Assembly (NCBI RefSeq): GCF_900182665.1
Contig: NZ_FXTL01000001.1
Coordinates: 248,001 to 312,000 of the forward strand
Direction: 5' to 3'
DNA: 64,000 nucleotides
DNA from: Propioniciclava tarda
GTDB taxonomy: Bacteria; Actinomycetota; Actinomycetes; Propionibacteriales; Propionibacteriaceae
Part shown: piece by piece, positions 26,533 to 34,194 of the stretch
How the letters are laid out: every line of letters starts with the position of its first letter
Position numbering within the stretch: position 1 is the first letter of the stretch
Made by a program: the position numbers and the translations under genes
The notes under the pieces: generated by a model
Told to the model about the DNA's origin: nothing
Seen by the model: only the letters and a program-made list of their open reading frames with translations
Database searches by the model: none

Positions 26533-27159
26533 CTAGCCGGCAGCACTACCTGCGGACCCTCGGAGGCGGTCCAAGAGCCGTTTCACTTCGGCGGGGGTCT
26601 CACCGGCTCGTAGTCGCTTGAACACCGGCCAGCCGTGCAGATCGACGCCGAGGTCTTCGGGGAGGAAGCCAGCGTCCCTGAGGGCCGCAGCCTCCTTCGC
26701 TTGTCCAGGGCGAAGGAAAACACGCCATGCATCGCGATCAGTGCCTGTGAAGCCGTGGAGCGCCCACGAGGCGTCCTCCCACGCTGGGGCAACGTCGTAG
26801 GCCGAATTGCCCAAGCCGACCGACCCATCCTTGGGAGAGAAGGTGGTCGCGCGAAGATCGCGATCACCAAGGCGCCGACCCGACGCACCAACCTCGTCGC
26901 GCTTCTGCGGCCCACTCGTTCCGCGACGCTCCCAGGGCGGGACCGGCTGGATCTGTCGCGCTGGGTGTCGGCCCAGATGCTCGTACACCTTGAGGCGCAC
27001 CGGCTCCTCCAACGACTTCTTCGCCGGTGTGACCGCGTGCTCCCCGATCGCGTTCAACGTCTCCATGACGACGTCTACATCGACGTTGAGCTCCTTGGCG
27101 AGGTCCCGGGCGGAGTATCGGCGGTGAGGCTCCGGCTGGAGCTTTGTTTTCCAAACCAC
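26533..27159 (-). CDS. Orphan protein with an IF-2 N-terminal-like domain
   Basis: 208 residues. Residues about 13-62 read RRYSARDLAKELNVDVDVVM, ETLNAIGEHAVTPAKKSLEE then PVRLKVYEHLG, closely like the small IF2_N domain of translation initiation factor IF-2 (VYELAKELGVxxKxVLxxLxxLG). The middle is disordered (RHPARQIQPVPPWERRGTSG). The C-terminal part (WEDASWALHGFTGTDRDAWR, LRDAGFLPEDLGVDLHGWPV) is an unknown domain that recalls small regulatory modules. There is no GTPase part. The GTG at 27159 begins right at the IF2_N domain and has no clear ribosome site, so the true start is uncertain. Confidence 0.6.
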   Translation of the reverse strand: MVWKTKLQPEPHRRYSARDLAKELNVDVDVVMETLNAIGEHAVTPAKKSLEEPVRLKVYEHLGRHPARQIQPVPPWERRGTSGPQKRDEVGASGRRLGDRDLRATTFSPKDGSVGLGNSAYDVAPAWEDASWALHGFTGTDRDAWRVFLRPGQAKEAAALRDAGFLPEDLGVDLHGWPVFKRLRAGETPAEVKRLLDRLRGSAGSAAG

Positions 27160-27377
27160 AAGGAACCTGGCCTCTCCGGGTCGCCCTTCGGGAGCGCCCC
27201 TTCACGCAGCGCTTTCAGAGTCAAAGGTAGGGGTCGAGTCCGACACTCTTGGGCGAGGAAGAGGCGACCGGACGTGCCATCCGGGGGCTGAGAACCGCCC
27301 AGGGGCTCGCTCAGGAACCTCATATGCAGCACACGAGGCTGTTTGTGCAGTCTTCCCTGCATCTCGACACCAGGGGT

Positions 27378-28736
27378 CTATCGCTGCATGTCCACGAACC
27401 GGCTCATGGCACCCTGGAACGCCACCGGAATCACGTCCGTCGCACCGTTGCGATGCTTGGCGACGATGAAGTCGGCTTCGCCGGCGCGGGGGGAGGTCTT
27501 GTCGTAGGCGTCCTCGCGGTGCAGGAGGATGACGACGTCGGCGTCCTGTTCCAACGAACCCGATTCGCGCAGGTCAGAGAGCAGCGGCTTCTTGTCCTGC
27601 CTGGTCTCCGGACCACGGTTCAACTGCGACAGCGCCACCACGGGCACCTCGAGCTCCTTCGCGAGCAGCTTGATCTGCCGCGAGAACTCCGAGACTTCCA
27701 GCTGACGCGACTCGACCTTCTTGCCGCTCGACATGAGCTGCATGTAGTCGATGATGATCAGCTTCAGGTCGTAGCGCTGCTTGAGCCGCCGCGCCTTCGC
27801 CCGAATCTCCATCATCGTCAGGTTCGGGCTGTCGTCGATGAACAGCGGCGCCTGCGACACCTGCGCGGTCTTCGAGGCGATGCGCGCCCAGTCCTCATCC
27901 TTGAGATCGCCCTTGCGGATGTGGTTCAGCGGCACGGACGCCTCCGCGCTCATCAGGCGCATCACGATCTCGCTTTTGGTCATTTCCAGCGAGAAGAAAA
28001 CCGAGCACAGCCCGTGCTTGATGGACGCCGCCCGCGCGAAGTCGAGCCCGAGCGTCGACTTACCCATACCCGGACGCGCCGCCACGATCACCATCTGCCC
28101 CGGATGCAGGCCGTTCGTGAGGTGATCCAAATCGATGAACCCCGTCGGGACGCCCGACATCACCCCGTGCTGCGACAGCGACTCGATCTCGTCCAGGGTG
28201 ATCTCGACCAGCTCCGACAAGGGCTGATAGTCCTCGGACGCCTTCCCCTCGGCGACCTCGTAGATCTCCTGCTGGGCCCGGTCGACGATGTCGTTGACGT
28301 CGCCGGACGCCTGGTAGCCCATCTGCGAGATCTTCATCGACGCATCGACCAGCCGCCGCAGGATCGCCTTGTCGCGCACGATTTCCGCGTAGTAGGTGGC
28401 GTTGGCCGTCACCGACACGCTGGACACCAGTTCGTGCAGGTAGATGTGGCCACCGACCTGCCCCAGTTGGCCGCGCTTGCCCAGCAGGTCGGCCACCGTG
28501 ATGGGGTCGGCCGGCTCGCCGCGGCCGTAGAGATCCATGACCGCGTCGTAGATCGACTCGTGGGCCATGCGATAGAAGTCGCGGCCCTTCAGCACCTCGG
28601 TGACTTCGCCGATGGCGTCCTTGCTCAGCAGCATGGCGCCCAGCACGGACTGCTCGGCGGGGAGGTCCTGCGGAGGCGTCCGGTCGGCGTACCCACCCCG
28701 GGGCTCACCAAACGCGACAACTGTCTCCGCTGACAT
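27378..28736 (-). CDS. dnaB: Replicative DNA helicase DnaB
   Basis: 452 residues. The N-terminal domain (PPQDLPAEQSVLGAMLLSKD) and linker lead to the RecA-like core with Walker A IVAARPGMGKSTLGLDFAR, Walker B LKLIIIDYMQLM, and the H3/H4 region LSQLNRGPETRQDKKPLLSD and SLEQDADVVILLHRED. No intein is seen. Unwinds DNA at the replication fork. The start is taken at MSAETVVAF (ATG 28736) with AAAGGGCGG upstream; an open frame to 29009 is N-terminal junk. The 3' end faces the accessory island. Confidence 0.96.
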   Translation of the reverse strand: MSAETVVAFGEPRGGYADRTPPQDLPAEQSVLGAMLLSKDAIGEVTEVLKGRDFYRMAHESIYDAVMDLYGRGEPADPITVADLLGKRGQLGQVGGHIYLHELVSSVSVTANATYYAEIVRDKAILRRLVDASMKISQMGYQASGDVNDIVDRAQQEIYEVAEGKASEDYQPLSELVEITLDEIESLSQHGVMSGVPTGFIDLDHLTNGLHPGQMVIVAARPGMGKSTLGLDFARAASIKHGLCSVFFSLEMTKSEIVMRLMSAEASVPLNHIRKGDLKDEDWARIASKTAQVSQAPLFIDDSPNLTMMEIRAKARRLKQRYDLKLIIIDYMQLMSSGKKVESRQLEVSEFSRQIKLLAKELEVPVVALSQLNRGPETRQDKKPLLSDLRESGSLEQDADVVILLHREDAYDKTSPRAGEADFIVAKHRNGATDVIPVAFQGAMSRFVDMQR

Positions 28737-28781
28737 CAATCCGCCCTTTCCACGAGCCTGCCCGCACGCTACGAAGAGGCT

Positions 28782-28797
28782 CCGACAGTTTTGTCGG
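28782..28797. promoter_or_regulatory. Short perfect hairpin in the dnaB leader
   Basis: CCGACA at 28782-28787 and TGTCGG at 28792-28797 form a six-bp stem with the loop GTTT, about 46 bases upstream of the dnaB start. Could be an operator or RNA stem. Confidence 0.3.
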
Positions 28798-28943
28798 CAG
28801 ACCCCGCGGTCCCCCCGGATCACTCGCTCCGTACCGGCCCGGCGACCCGTTCCAGAGAACGGACGGGGCAGGTTTCGGGGCAACTCGTTCACCGAAAGGT
28901 AGACCCCCGGAAGCGACCTCACCACTCGCCTATGCACGGCCCC

Positions 28944-29188
28944 TGTGGAGAACATGTGGATCACTGTGGAGACACGCCGTCGGCCCTGTGAACGACACGC
29001 CCGGCGCACAGCGTCCCCCCGCTCAAGACTGAAGTGAAATCGCGTTCGACAAGGGGCGATGCTCCTCGGTCATGTGGATTTTGAGATCTTTTTCAAGCAG
29101 TCGTGGGGTGTGGGCGACCACTTGACAGGCCCGCCGTAGCCAATGGTAGGGAGGACAAAATATCTCGCTCATCCACACTTCATCCACA
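28944..29188. promoter_or_regulatory. Cluster of DnaA-box-like sites between dnaB and csoR
   Basis: TGTGGA words occur at 28944, 28955 and 28965 (spaced 11 and 10 bp); TGTGGATTT occurs at 29073; and TCATCCACA occurs at 29169 and 29180 (11 bp apart). They match the DnaA box TTATCCACA or its complement with one or two changes. The helical spacing and the relatively AT-rich text between (ATTTTGAGATCTTTTTC) fit a DnaA-binding regulatory region for dnaB. No other gene lies in 28737-29240. Confidence 0.5.
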
Positions 29189-29206
29189 GGACTGCTGCGC
29201 TCCCAG

Positions 29207-29223
29207 ATACCCCCAAGGGGTAT
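29207..29223 (+). promoter_or_regulatory. CsoR operator overlapping a -10 element
   Basis: ATACCCC...GGGGTAT, a seven-base inverted repeat with a three-base centre, is the classical CsoR binding pattern. A TATGCT -10-like hexamer follows directly at 29221-29226, so bound apo-CsoR would block the promoter. It lies 30 bases upstream of the csoR start, giving autoregulation of the copper operon. Confidence 0.78.
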
Positions 29224-29252
29224 GCTGACAGGCGGAGGGAGTGGCCAGTAGG

Positions 29253-29681
29253 ATGAACGTCACCATGTCGACAACAACAGATCTTCCTGTGTTTGGTGAA
29301 CAACACGAAAACAGCCCTGTCCCGACGGCTCCCGCAGCCTGCTGCGCGCCGGCAGACGGTCAGGCGCCCGACGGAGCCGACGGGTGCGCCTGCCACGCCC
29401 ACCACGGCTACATGGGCAACAAGGAGGGCTACCTCCGGCGCCTCAAGCGCATCGAGGGACAGGCCCGCGGCCTCCACCGCATGATCGAGGAGGAGCAGTA
29501 CTGCATCGACATCCTCACCCAGATCTCGGCCGTCACCAAGGCTCTGCAGTCGGTCGCCCTCGGGCTGCTCGACGACCACATGGCGCACTGCGTTCTCGCC
29601 GCCGCCCAGGCCGGCGGGGAGGCCGCTGAAGAGAAGATGGCCGAGGCGTCCGAGGCGATCGCGCGCCTCGTCCGTTCCTAA
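29253..29681 (+). CDS. csoR: Copper-sensing repressor CsoR
   Basis: 142 residues. The family core is KEGYLRRLKRIEGQARGLHR, then MIEEEQYCIDILTQISAVTK and LLDDHMAHCVLAAA: Cys (YCID), His and Cys (HMAHC) are the copper triad. The N-terminal extension is unusual, with extra Cys/His (AACCAPADG, GCACHAHHG) that may bind metal too. The start at 29253 has GGAGGGAG upstream at a longish distance; the Met at 29265 is an alternative. Directly followed by the metallothionein-CopZ gene and copA, so it probably controls all three. Confidence 0.9.
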   Translation: MNVTMSTTTDLPVFGEQHENSPVPTAPAACCAPADGQAPDGADGCACHAHHGYMGNKEGYLRRLKRIEGQARGLHRMIEEEQYCIDILTQISAVTKALQSVALGLLDDHMAHCVLAAAQAGGEAAEEKMAEASEAIARLVRS

Positions 29682-29690
29682 GATTTCATC

Positions 29691-29716
29691 GGACGCCGTC
29701 GCGCGCGTCGGCGTCC
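29691..29716 (+). terminator. Inverted GGACGCCG hairpin after csoR
   Basis: GGACGCCG (29691-29698) pairs with CGGCGTCC (29709-29716), loop ten bases. It lies in the 108-base spacer between csoR and the metallothionein gene. With no U-tract it may attenuate rather than end transcription. Confidence 0.4.
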
Positions 29717-29789
29717 ACCCAGGCACAACGACCCAACCACAGCGGACGGGTCCTCATCACCCGCCCGTCGTCCAACCAAGGGAAACGCT

Positions 29790-30392
29790 ATGAAAGACAT
29801 CGAACTGACCGACACGTCCGCGCCCGCCGCGGGGGGCTGTGGCTGTGGCTGCGGCCACGCCGAGAAGGTGGCCGAGAAGACCTGCGACTGCGGCGCCGAC
29901 TGCACCTGTGGTTGTCAGGACGGCAAGCCGTGCACGTGCGGCGCCGAAAAGACCTGCGACTGCGGCGCCGACTGCGCGTGTGGCTGCCAGGACGGCAAGC
30001 CGTGCACGTGCGGCGCCGAGAAGACCTGCGACTGCGGCGCCGACTGCGCCTGTGGCTGCCAGGAGGGCAAGCCGTGTACGTGTGGCGGTGAGAAGAGCTG
30101 CGACTGTGGCCCGGACTGCTCCTGTGGCTGCCAGGACGGCAAGCCGTGCACCTGCGCCAAGGCCGAGGCCGTGCCTGCGGCGTCCGGCGTGACGGCGACC
30201 TACACCGTGACCGGCATGACGTGCGGGCACTGCGTGAAGGCTGTCACCGAGGAGGTCTCGGGCATCTACGGCGTCACCGGCGTGGACGTCGACCTCGCCT
30301 CCGGCAAGCTCACCATCACCTCGGACGCCCCGGTCGACTTCGACCGCGTCGTCGAGGCGGTCGGCGAGGCCGGCGACTACACGGTCGAGTAG
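29790..30392 (+). CDS. Metallothionein-like Cys-repeat protein fused to a CopZ/HMA domain
   Basis: 200 residues. Residues 15-22 are GGCGCGCG; residues 29-124 are four near-identical 24-residue units of the type EKTCDCGADC(T/A)CGCQDGKP then CTCG; residues about 134-200 are a heavy-metal-associated domain with TYTVTGMTCGHCVKAVTEEV (CxxC). Each unit has seven Cys, giving 33 Cys in all. The pattern CxC..DCxCGCxxGKPCxC resembles metallothioneins more than any known Cys-rich stalk. The protein should hold many Cu(I) ions in the cytosol and pass them, through the HMA domain, to CopA encoded next. AAGGGA ribosome site; CsoR-regulated by context. Confidence 0.85.
   Translation: MKDIELTDTSAPAAGGCGCGCGHAEKVAEKTCDCGADCTCGCQDGKPCTCGAEKTCDCGADCACGCQDGKPCTCGAEKTCDCGADCACGCQEGKPCTCGGEKSCDCGPDCSCGCQDGKPCTCAKAEAVPAASGVTATYTVTGMTCGHCVKAVTEEVSGIYGVTGVDVDLASGKLTITSDAPVDFDRVVEAVGEAGDYTVE
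29874..30161 (+). repeat. Four in-frame 72-bp tandem repeats
   Basis: Four 72-base units, each coding for the 24-residue Cys-rich motif. The first three are nearly identical in DNA; the fourth is more diverged (EKSCDCGPDCSCGCQDGKPC). Recent slippage or recombination can add or remove metal-binding units. Confidence 0.9.
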
Positions 30393-30452
30393 GCCACGGC
30401 GGGCCTTCCGCCACCCACGCCTGAGCCATCCAGACCGTCGCCGCCCCGCGCC

Positions 30453-30498
30453 ACTGGGTGCTGACCATCTCGGTTCTCCGAGAGCTTCAGCACCCAGT
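30453..30498. other. Strong two-part hairpin between the metallothionein and copA genes
   Basis: ACTGGGTGCTGA (30453-30464) pairs perfectly with TCAGCACCCAGT (30487-30498), and inside it TCTCGG (30468-30473) pairs with CCGAGA (30478-30483). It lies in the 230-base spacer before copA. No U-tract follows, so it looks like a processing/stability stem, an attenuator or a palindromic repeat. Its outer arm begins ACTGGG, as does the hairpin at 5804. Confidence 0.6.
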
Positions 30499-30622
30499 CC
30501 CCGCGGGGAGGGCGTCGGTCAGGGCATCCGGCACCTCGAGCTCCTCCCGGGAGCAAAACCCAACGCATCGAACCACTTGGCGTCCCTCGGATGCCCGGTC
30601 CGTCGGTGCGGGAAGGAACACC

Positions 30623-32923
30623 ATGTCCACCCAATCCCCGCCCACCCTCACGCCCACCGGCGCCGTCGGCGTCCGGCTTCGCGAAGCGATCGACCTCGAG
30701 ATCAGCGGCATGACGTGCGCGTCCTGCGCGGCCCGGATCGAGCGCAAGCTCAACAAGCTGGACGGCGTCACGGCGTCCGTGAACTACGCCACCGAACGCG
30801 CCCACGTGCTGGCGCCGCCGGACACCGATCCCGGCACCCTCATCCAGGTCGTCGAGGCGACGGGCTACGGCGCCGCCGTCCCTGAACCCGAGGCGCCGCC
30901 CGCTGACCACACCCCCGGACTGCTCCGCGACCTCATCCTCGCCGCCGCCTTGTCGGTGCCGGTCATCGTGCTCGCGATGGTGCCCGCGCTGCAGTTTCCC
31001 GGCTGGCAGTGGGCTTCGCTGGTCCTCGCGACGCCCGTCTATCTCTGGTGCGGACGCCGCTTCCACCGCTCGGCCTGGGTCAACCTGCGCCAGGGCGCCA
31101 CCACGATGGACACCCTCATCTCGCTCGGCACCACCGCCGCCTACCTGTGGTCGCTGTACGCGCTGTTCTTCACCGAGGCCGGGATGATCGGCTATACGCA
31201 CCCGTTCGAGTTCCGGCTCGAACGCGGCATGCCGTCGATCTACCTCGAAGCCGTGGTCGGCATCATCACGTTCCTCCTTGCCGGACGCTACTTCGAGGCC
31301 CGCACCCGCCGGGACGCCTCCGCCGCGCTCCGCGCCTTGTTGACGCTGGGGGCGTCCGAGGTGACGGTCGTCGTGGACGGCGCCGAGCGGGTCGTCGGCA
31401 TCGATGCGCTGGCCGTCGGGGATGAGTTCCTCGTCCGGCCCGGCGAGAAGATCGCCACCGACGGGGTGGTCGTGGCGGGGGCGTCCGCGGTGGACGAAGC
31501 GCTCGTGACGGGGGAGTCCCTGCCCGTCGACAAGGCGCCCGGCGACGCCGTCATCGGGGCGACCTTGAACACCAACGGACGCCTCGTCGTGCGTGCGACG
31601 AGGGTCGGATCCGATACGCAACTCGCCCGGCTGGGGCGGATGGTCGAGGAGGCGCAGACCGGCAAGGCTCCCGTCCAGGCGTTGGCCGACCGGATCTCGG
31701 CGTGGTTCGTGCCGGCCGTGTTGGTGCTGGCCGCGCTGACGCTGGTCGGCTGGCTGGTCGCCGGCGAGGGCCTGGTGTTCGCCGCCACCGCGGCGGTGGC
31801 GGTGCTGATCATCGCGTGCCCGTGCGCCCTCGGGCTGGCGACCCCGACCGCGCTGCTCGTCGGCTCGCTCAGGGGTTCGCGGCTGGGGGTCGTCATCGCC
31901 GGTGCCGAGGTGCTCGAACACGCCCGCGGGGTCGACACGATCCTGCTCGACAAGACCGGCACGGTCACCACGGGTCAGATGCGGGTCGTCGACGTCACCG
32001 TGGCTGGGGAGTCCTCCGCCGGGCTCGGCGCGGTCGACCGCGGGGATCCTGGCGCGTCCGGTGGCGCAACGGTGCACCCGACTCACGAGCAGCGCACCGC
32101 CGACTTGCTGCGGCTGGCGGCGACGGCCGAGTCTGCGTCCGAGCACCCGATCGCCCGAGCGATCGCGGCGGCGACCGACGAACGGGGCGTCCTGGGCCAC
32201 TTCGAGAACCTGCCGGGGCACGGAATCCGGGCCGAGGTCGACGGTCACACCGTTGAAGTCGGCCGCAACGCCACTCATGGCGGGAATCGGCTCGACTACG
32301 AGAAGCAATCCCGCCACGATCCGCGCACTACGGTCACGGTGAGCGTTGACGGGACCTTTGCGGGCACGATCGTGGTCGCCGACACGGTCAAACCGACGTC
32401 CGCAGCGGCCGTCCGGGCGCTCAAGGACCTCGGCCTGCGTCCGATCCTGCTCACCGGCGACCACGAGGCGTCGGCGCAGGCCGTGGCGGCGTCCGTCGGC
32501 ATCGACGCCGTGGTCGCGGGGGTCCGACCCGAGGGGAAGGTTGCCGAGGTGACCCGACTCCAGGCCACCGGACGCCGCGTCGCCATGGTCGGCGACGGCG
32601 TGAACGACGCCCCCGCGCTCGCCCAAGCCGACCTGGGCATCGCCATGGGCACCGGCACGGATGCGGCGATCGAGGCGTCCGATCTGACCTTGATGCGGGG
32701 CGACCTGCTGCTCGCCGTGGACGCCGTGCGGCTCTCGCGGCGCACCCTGCGCACCATCAAGCAGAACCTGTTCTGGGCGTTCGCGTACAACGTGGCGGCC
32801 CTGCCGCTGGCGGCGTCCGGCCTGCTCAGCCCCATGATCGCGGGCGCGGCCATGGCCTTCTCGTCAGTGTTCGTGGTCGCCAACAGCCTGCGTCTGCGGG
32901 CCTTCAGGGGCGTGGCCGCCTAG
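30623..32923 (+). CDS. copA: Copper-exporting P1B-type ATPase CopA
   Basis: 766 residues. N-terminal HMA domain with [20 protein letters not shown]; eight membrane helices; CPC motif [15 protein letters not shown]; phosphorylation site [14 protein letters not shown] in [11 protein letters not shown]; hinge [19 protein letters not shown]-terminal helices with [19 protein letters not shown] and [15 protein letters not shown], the Cu(I) signature. Exports Cu(I) to the outside. GGAAGGA supports the ATG at 30623. A short in-frame Gly-rich insert in the P-domain ([18 protein letters not shown]) is poorly conserved. Confidence 0.95.
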   Translation: MSTQSPPTLTPTGAVGVRLREAIDLEISGMTCASCAARIERKLNKLDGVTASVNYATERAHVLAPPDTDPGTLIQVVEATGYGAAVPEPEAPPADHTPGLLRDLILAAALSVPVIVLAMVPALQFPGWQWASLVLATPVYLWCGRRFHRSAWVNLRQGATTMDTLISLGTTAAYLWSLYALFFTEAGMIGYTHPFEFRLERGMPSIYLEAVVGIITFLLAGRYFEARTRRDASAALRALLTLGASEVTVVVDGAERVVGIDALAVGDEFLVRPGEKIATDGVVVAGASAVDEALVTGESLPVDKAPGDAVIGATLNTNGRLVVRATRVGSDTQLARLGRMVEEAQTGKAPVQALADRISAWFVPAVLVLAALTLVGWLVAGEGLVFAATAAVAVLIIACPCALGLATPTALLVGSLRGSRLGVVIAGAEVLEHARGVDTILLDKTGTVTTGQMRVVDVTVAGESSAGLGAVDRGDPGASGGATVHPTHEQRTADLLRLAATAESASEHPIARAIAAATDERGVLGHFENLPGHGIRAEVDGHTVEVGRNATHGGNRLDYEKQSRHDPRTTVTVSVDGTFAGTIVVADTVKPTSAAAVRALKDLGLRPILLTGDHEASAQAVAASVGIDAVVAGVRPEGKVAEVTRLQATGRRVAMVGDGVNDAPALAQADLGIAMGTGTDAAIEASDLTLMRGDLLLAVDAVRLSRRTLRTIKQNLFWAFAYNVAALPLAASGLLSPMIAGAAMAFSSVFVVANSLRLRAFRGVAA

Positions 32924-32980
32924 CTGTTGCGCCGGACGCGTCCGCATGCTCGGATGGACGGACACGACGAAGGAGCCACC

Positions 32981-34009
32981 ATGGAACACCGCCTGCTCGG
33001 CGCCAGCGGACTGTCCGTCAGCCGCCTCTGCCTCGGCACGATGACGTTCGGCCACGAGACCGACCGCGACGGCAGTTTCGCCCAATTGGACGCCTTCTCC
33101 GCCGCCGGCGGCACCTTCATCGACACCGCCGACGTCTACACCCGCGGTGCGTCCGAGGAGATCGTGGGCGCCTGGCTCGCGGCCCGCCCCGAGGTGGCCG
33201 GCGACATGGTCATCGCTACCAAGGGTCGTTTCCCCATGGGGGACGCCCCCAACCACGTCGGCCTGTCGCGCAAGCACCTAGCCGAGGCCCTGGACGCCTC
33301 ACTGCGCCGCCTCGGCGTCGACGCGATCGACCTGTACCAGCTGCACAGCTTCGATCCGCTGACCCCGCTGGACGAGACTCTACGTTTCCTCGACGACGCC
33401 GTCGCCGCGGGGAAGGTGCACTACTGGGGGCTGTCGAACTTCCTCGGTCACCAGATCGCCACCATCGGCGAGCGCACGGCGGCGCGCGGCTGGGTGCCGC
33501 CCATCTCGCTGCAGCCGCAGTACAACCTGCTGACCCGCCACATCGAACTCGAGGTCCTCCCCGCGGCCATCGACTACGGCCTCGGCCTCATGCCCTGGAG
33601 CCCGCTGGCCGGCGGCTGGCTGACCGGCAAGTACACCCGGACCACGCGCCCACAAGGGGCGACGCGCCTCGGTGAGAACGCCAACCGCGGCATGGAGGGC
33701 TACGACCGCCGCAACACCGAGGCCACCTACCGCGTCCTCGATGTGCTCGCCGAGGTCGCGGACGCGTCCGGGATCACCATGGCCCAGGCCGCCCTCGCCT
33801 GGGTCGCTGACCGCCCCGGCGTCACGTCGCCGATCATCGGCGCGCGCACGACCGAGCAGCTGGCCGGCTCCCTCGCGGTCGCCCACATGCATCTGGACGC
33901 CGACGCTTCGGCCCGCCTGGACGCCGTCAGCGCCCTCGACCTGCCGGACTACCCGTACGGCGAGCTCGGCATCGAGCAGCGCAGCCGCAACGTCCAAGGC
34001 GCCCGCTGA
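32981..34009 (+). CDS. Aldo/keto reductase
   Basis: 342 residues. It starts MEHRLLGASGLSVSRLCLGT, with catalytic residues in FIDTADVYTRGASEE (Asp, Tyr), MVIATKGRF (Lys) and LYQLHSFDP (His). NADPH-binding text near the end is IIGARTTEQLAGSL. AAGGAG precedes the start. 57 bases after copA in the same direction, but functional linkage is doubtful. Downstream is a cluster of dispersed repeats. Confidence 0.92.
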   Translation: MEHRLLGASGLSVSRLCLGTMTFGHETDRDGSFAQLDAFSAAGGTFIDTADVYTRGASEEIVGAWLAARPEVAGDMVIATKGRFPMGDAPNHVGLSRKHLAEALDASLRRLGVDAIDLYQLHSFDPLTPLDETLRFLDDAVAAGKVHYWGLSNFLGHQIATIGERTAARGWVPPISLQPQYNLLTRHIELEVLPAAIDYGLGLMPWSPLAGGWLTGKYTRTTRPQGATRLGENANRGMEGYDRRNTEATYRVLDVLAEVADASGITMAQAALAWVADRPGVTSPIIGARTTEQLAGSLAVAHMHLDADASARLDAVSALDLPDYPYGELGIEQRSRNVQGAR

Positions 34010-34155
34010 CCCTTCGACAGGCTCAGGGACGGGGCGCGTAGCTCAGTAAAGGGCGCTGGGCCCTTCGACAAGCTCAGGGAACGAGTTCGGCAAGGCACTC
34101 GACTCGCTCAGGAAACTGGGAACTCGGGTCGTTGGCTGAGCTTGTCGAAGCCCGC
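34010..34155. repeat. Dispersed palindromic repeat cluster 3
   Basis: CCCTTCGACAGGCTCAGGGA near 34010, CCCTTCGACAAGCTCAGGGA near 34061 and GTTGGCTGAGCTTGTCGAAG near 34131. They fill the space between the stop of the aldo/keto reductase and the glycosyltransferase on the other strand. Confidence 0.8.
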
Positions 34156-34194
34156 ATGCGTCCCTGTCACGCCACCCCAAAGCCCAAGGGCCTG

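Noticed and set aside
27220-27255. GGGGTCGAGTCC, like a tRNA 3' part at the island edge
   Set aside because: No cloverleaf and no direct repeat of it at the other island end; could not support a tRNA attachment site.
29874-30161. Repeated 72-bp units as a CRISPR array
   Set aside because: Units are contiguous without spacers and are in frame, coding for Cys-rich repeats.
30377-32626. Very long open frame antisense to copA
   Set aside because: High-GC shadow frame with Arg/Gly/Asp-rich text and no family motifs; the copA frame on the plus strand is clear. Similar long shadows oppose many real genes here.
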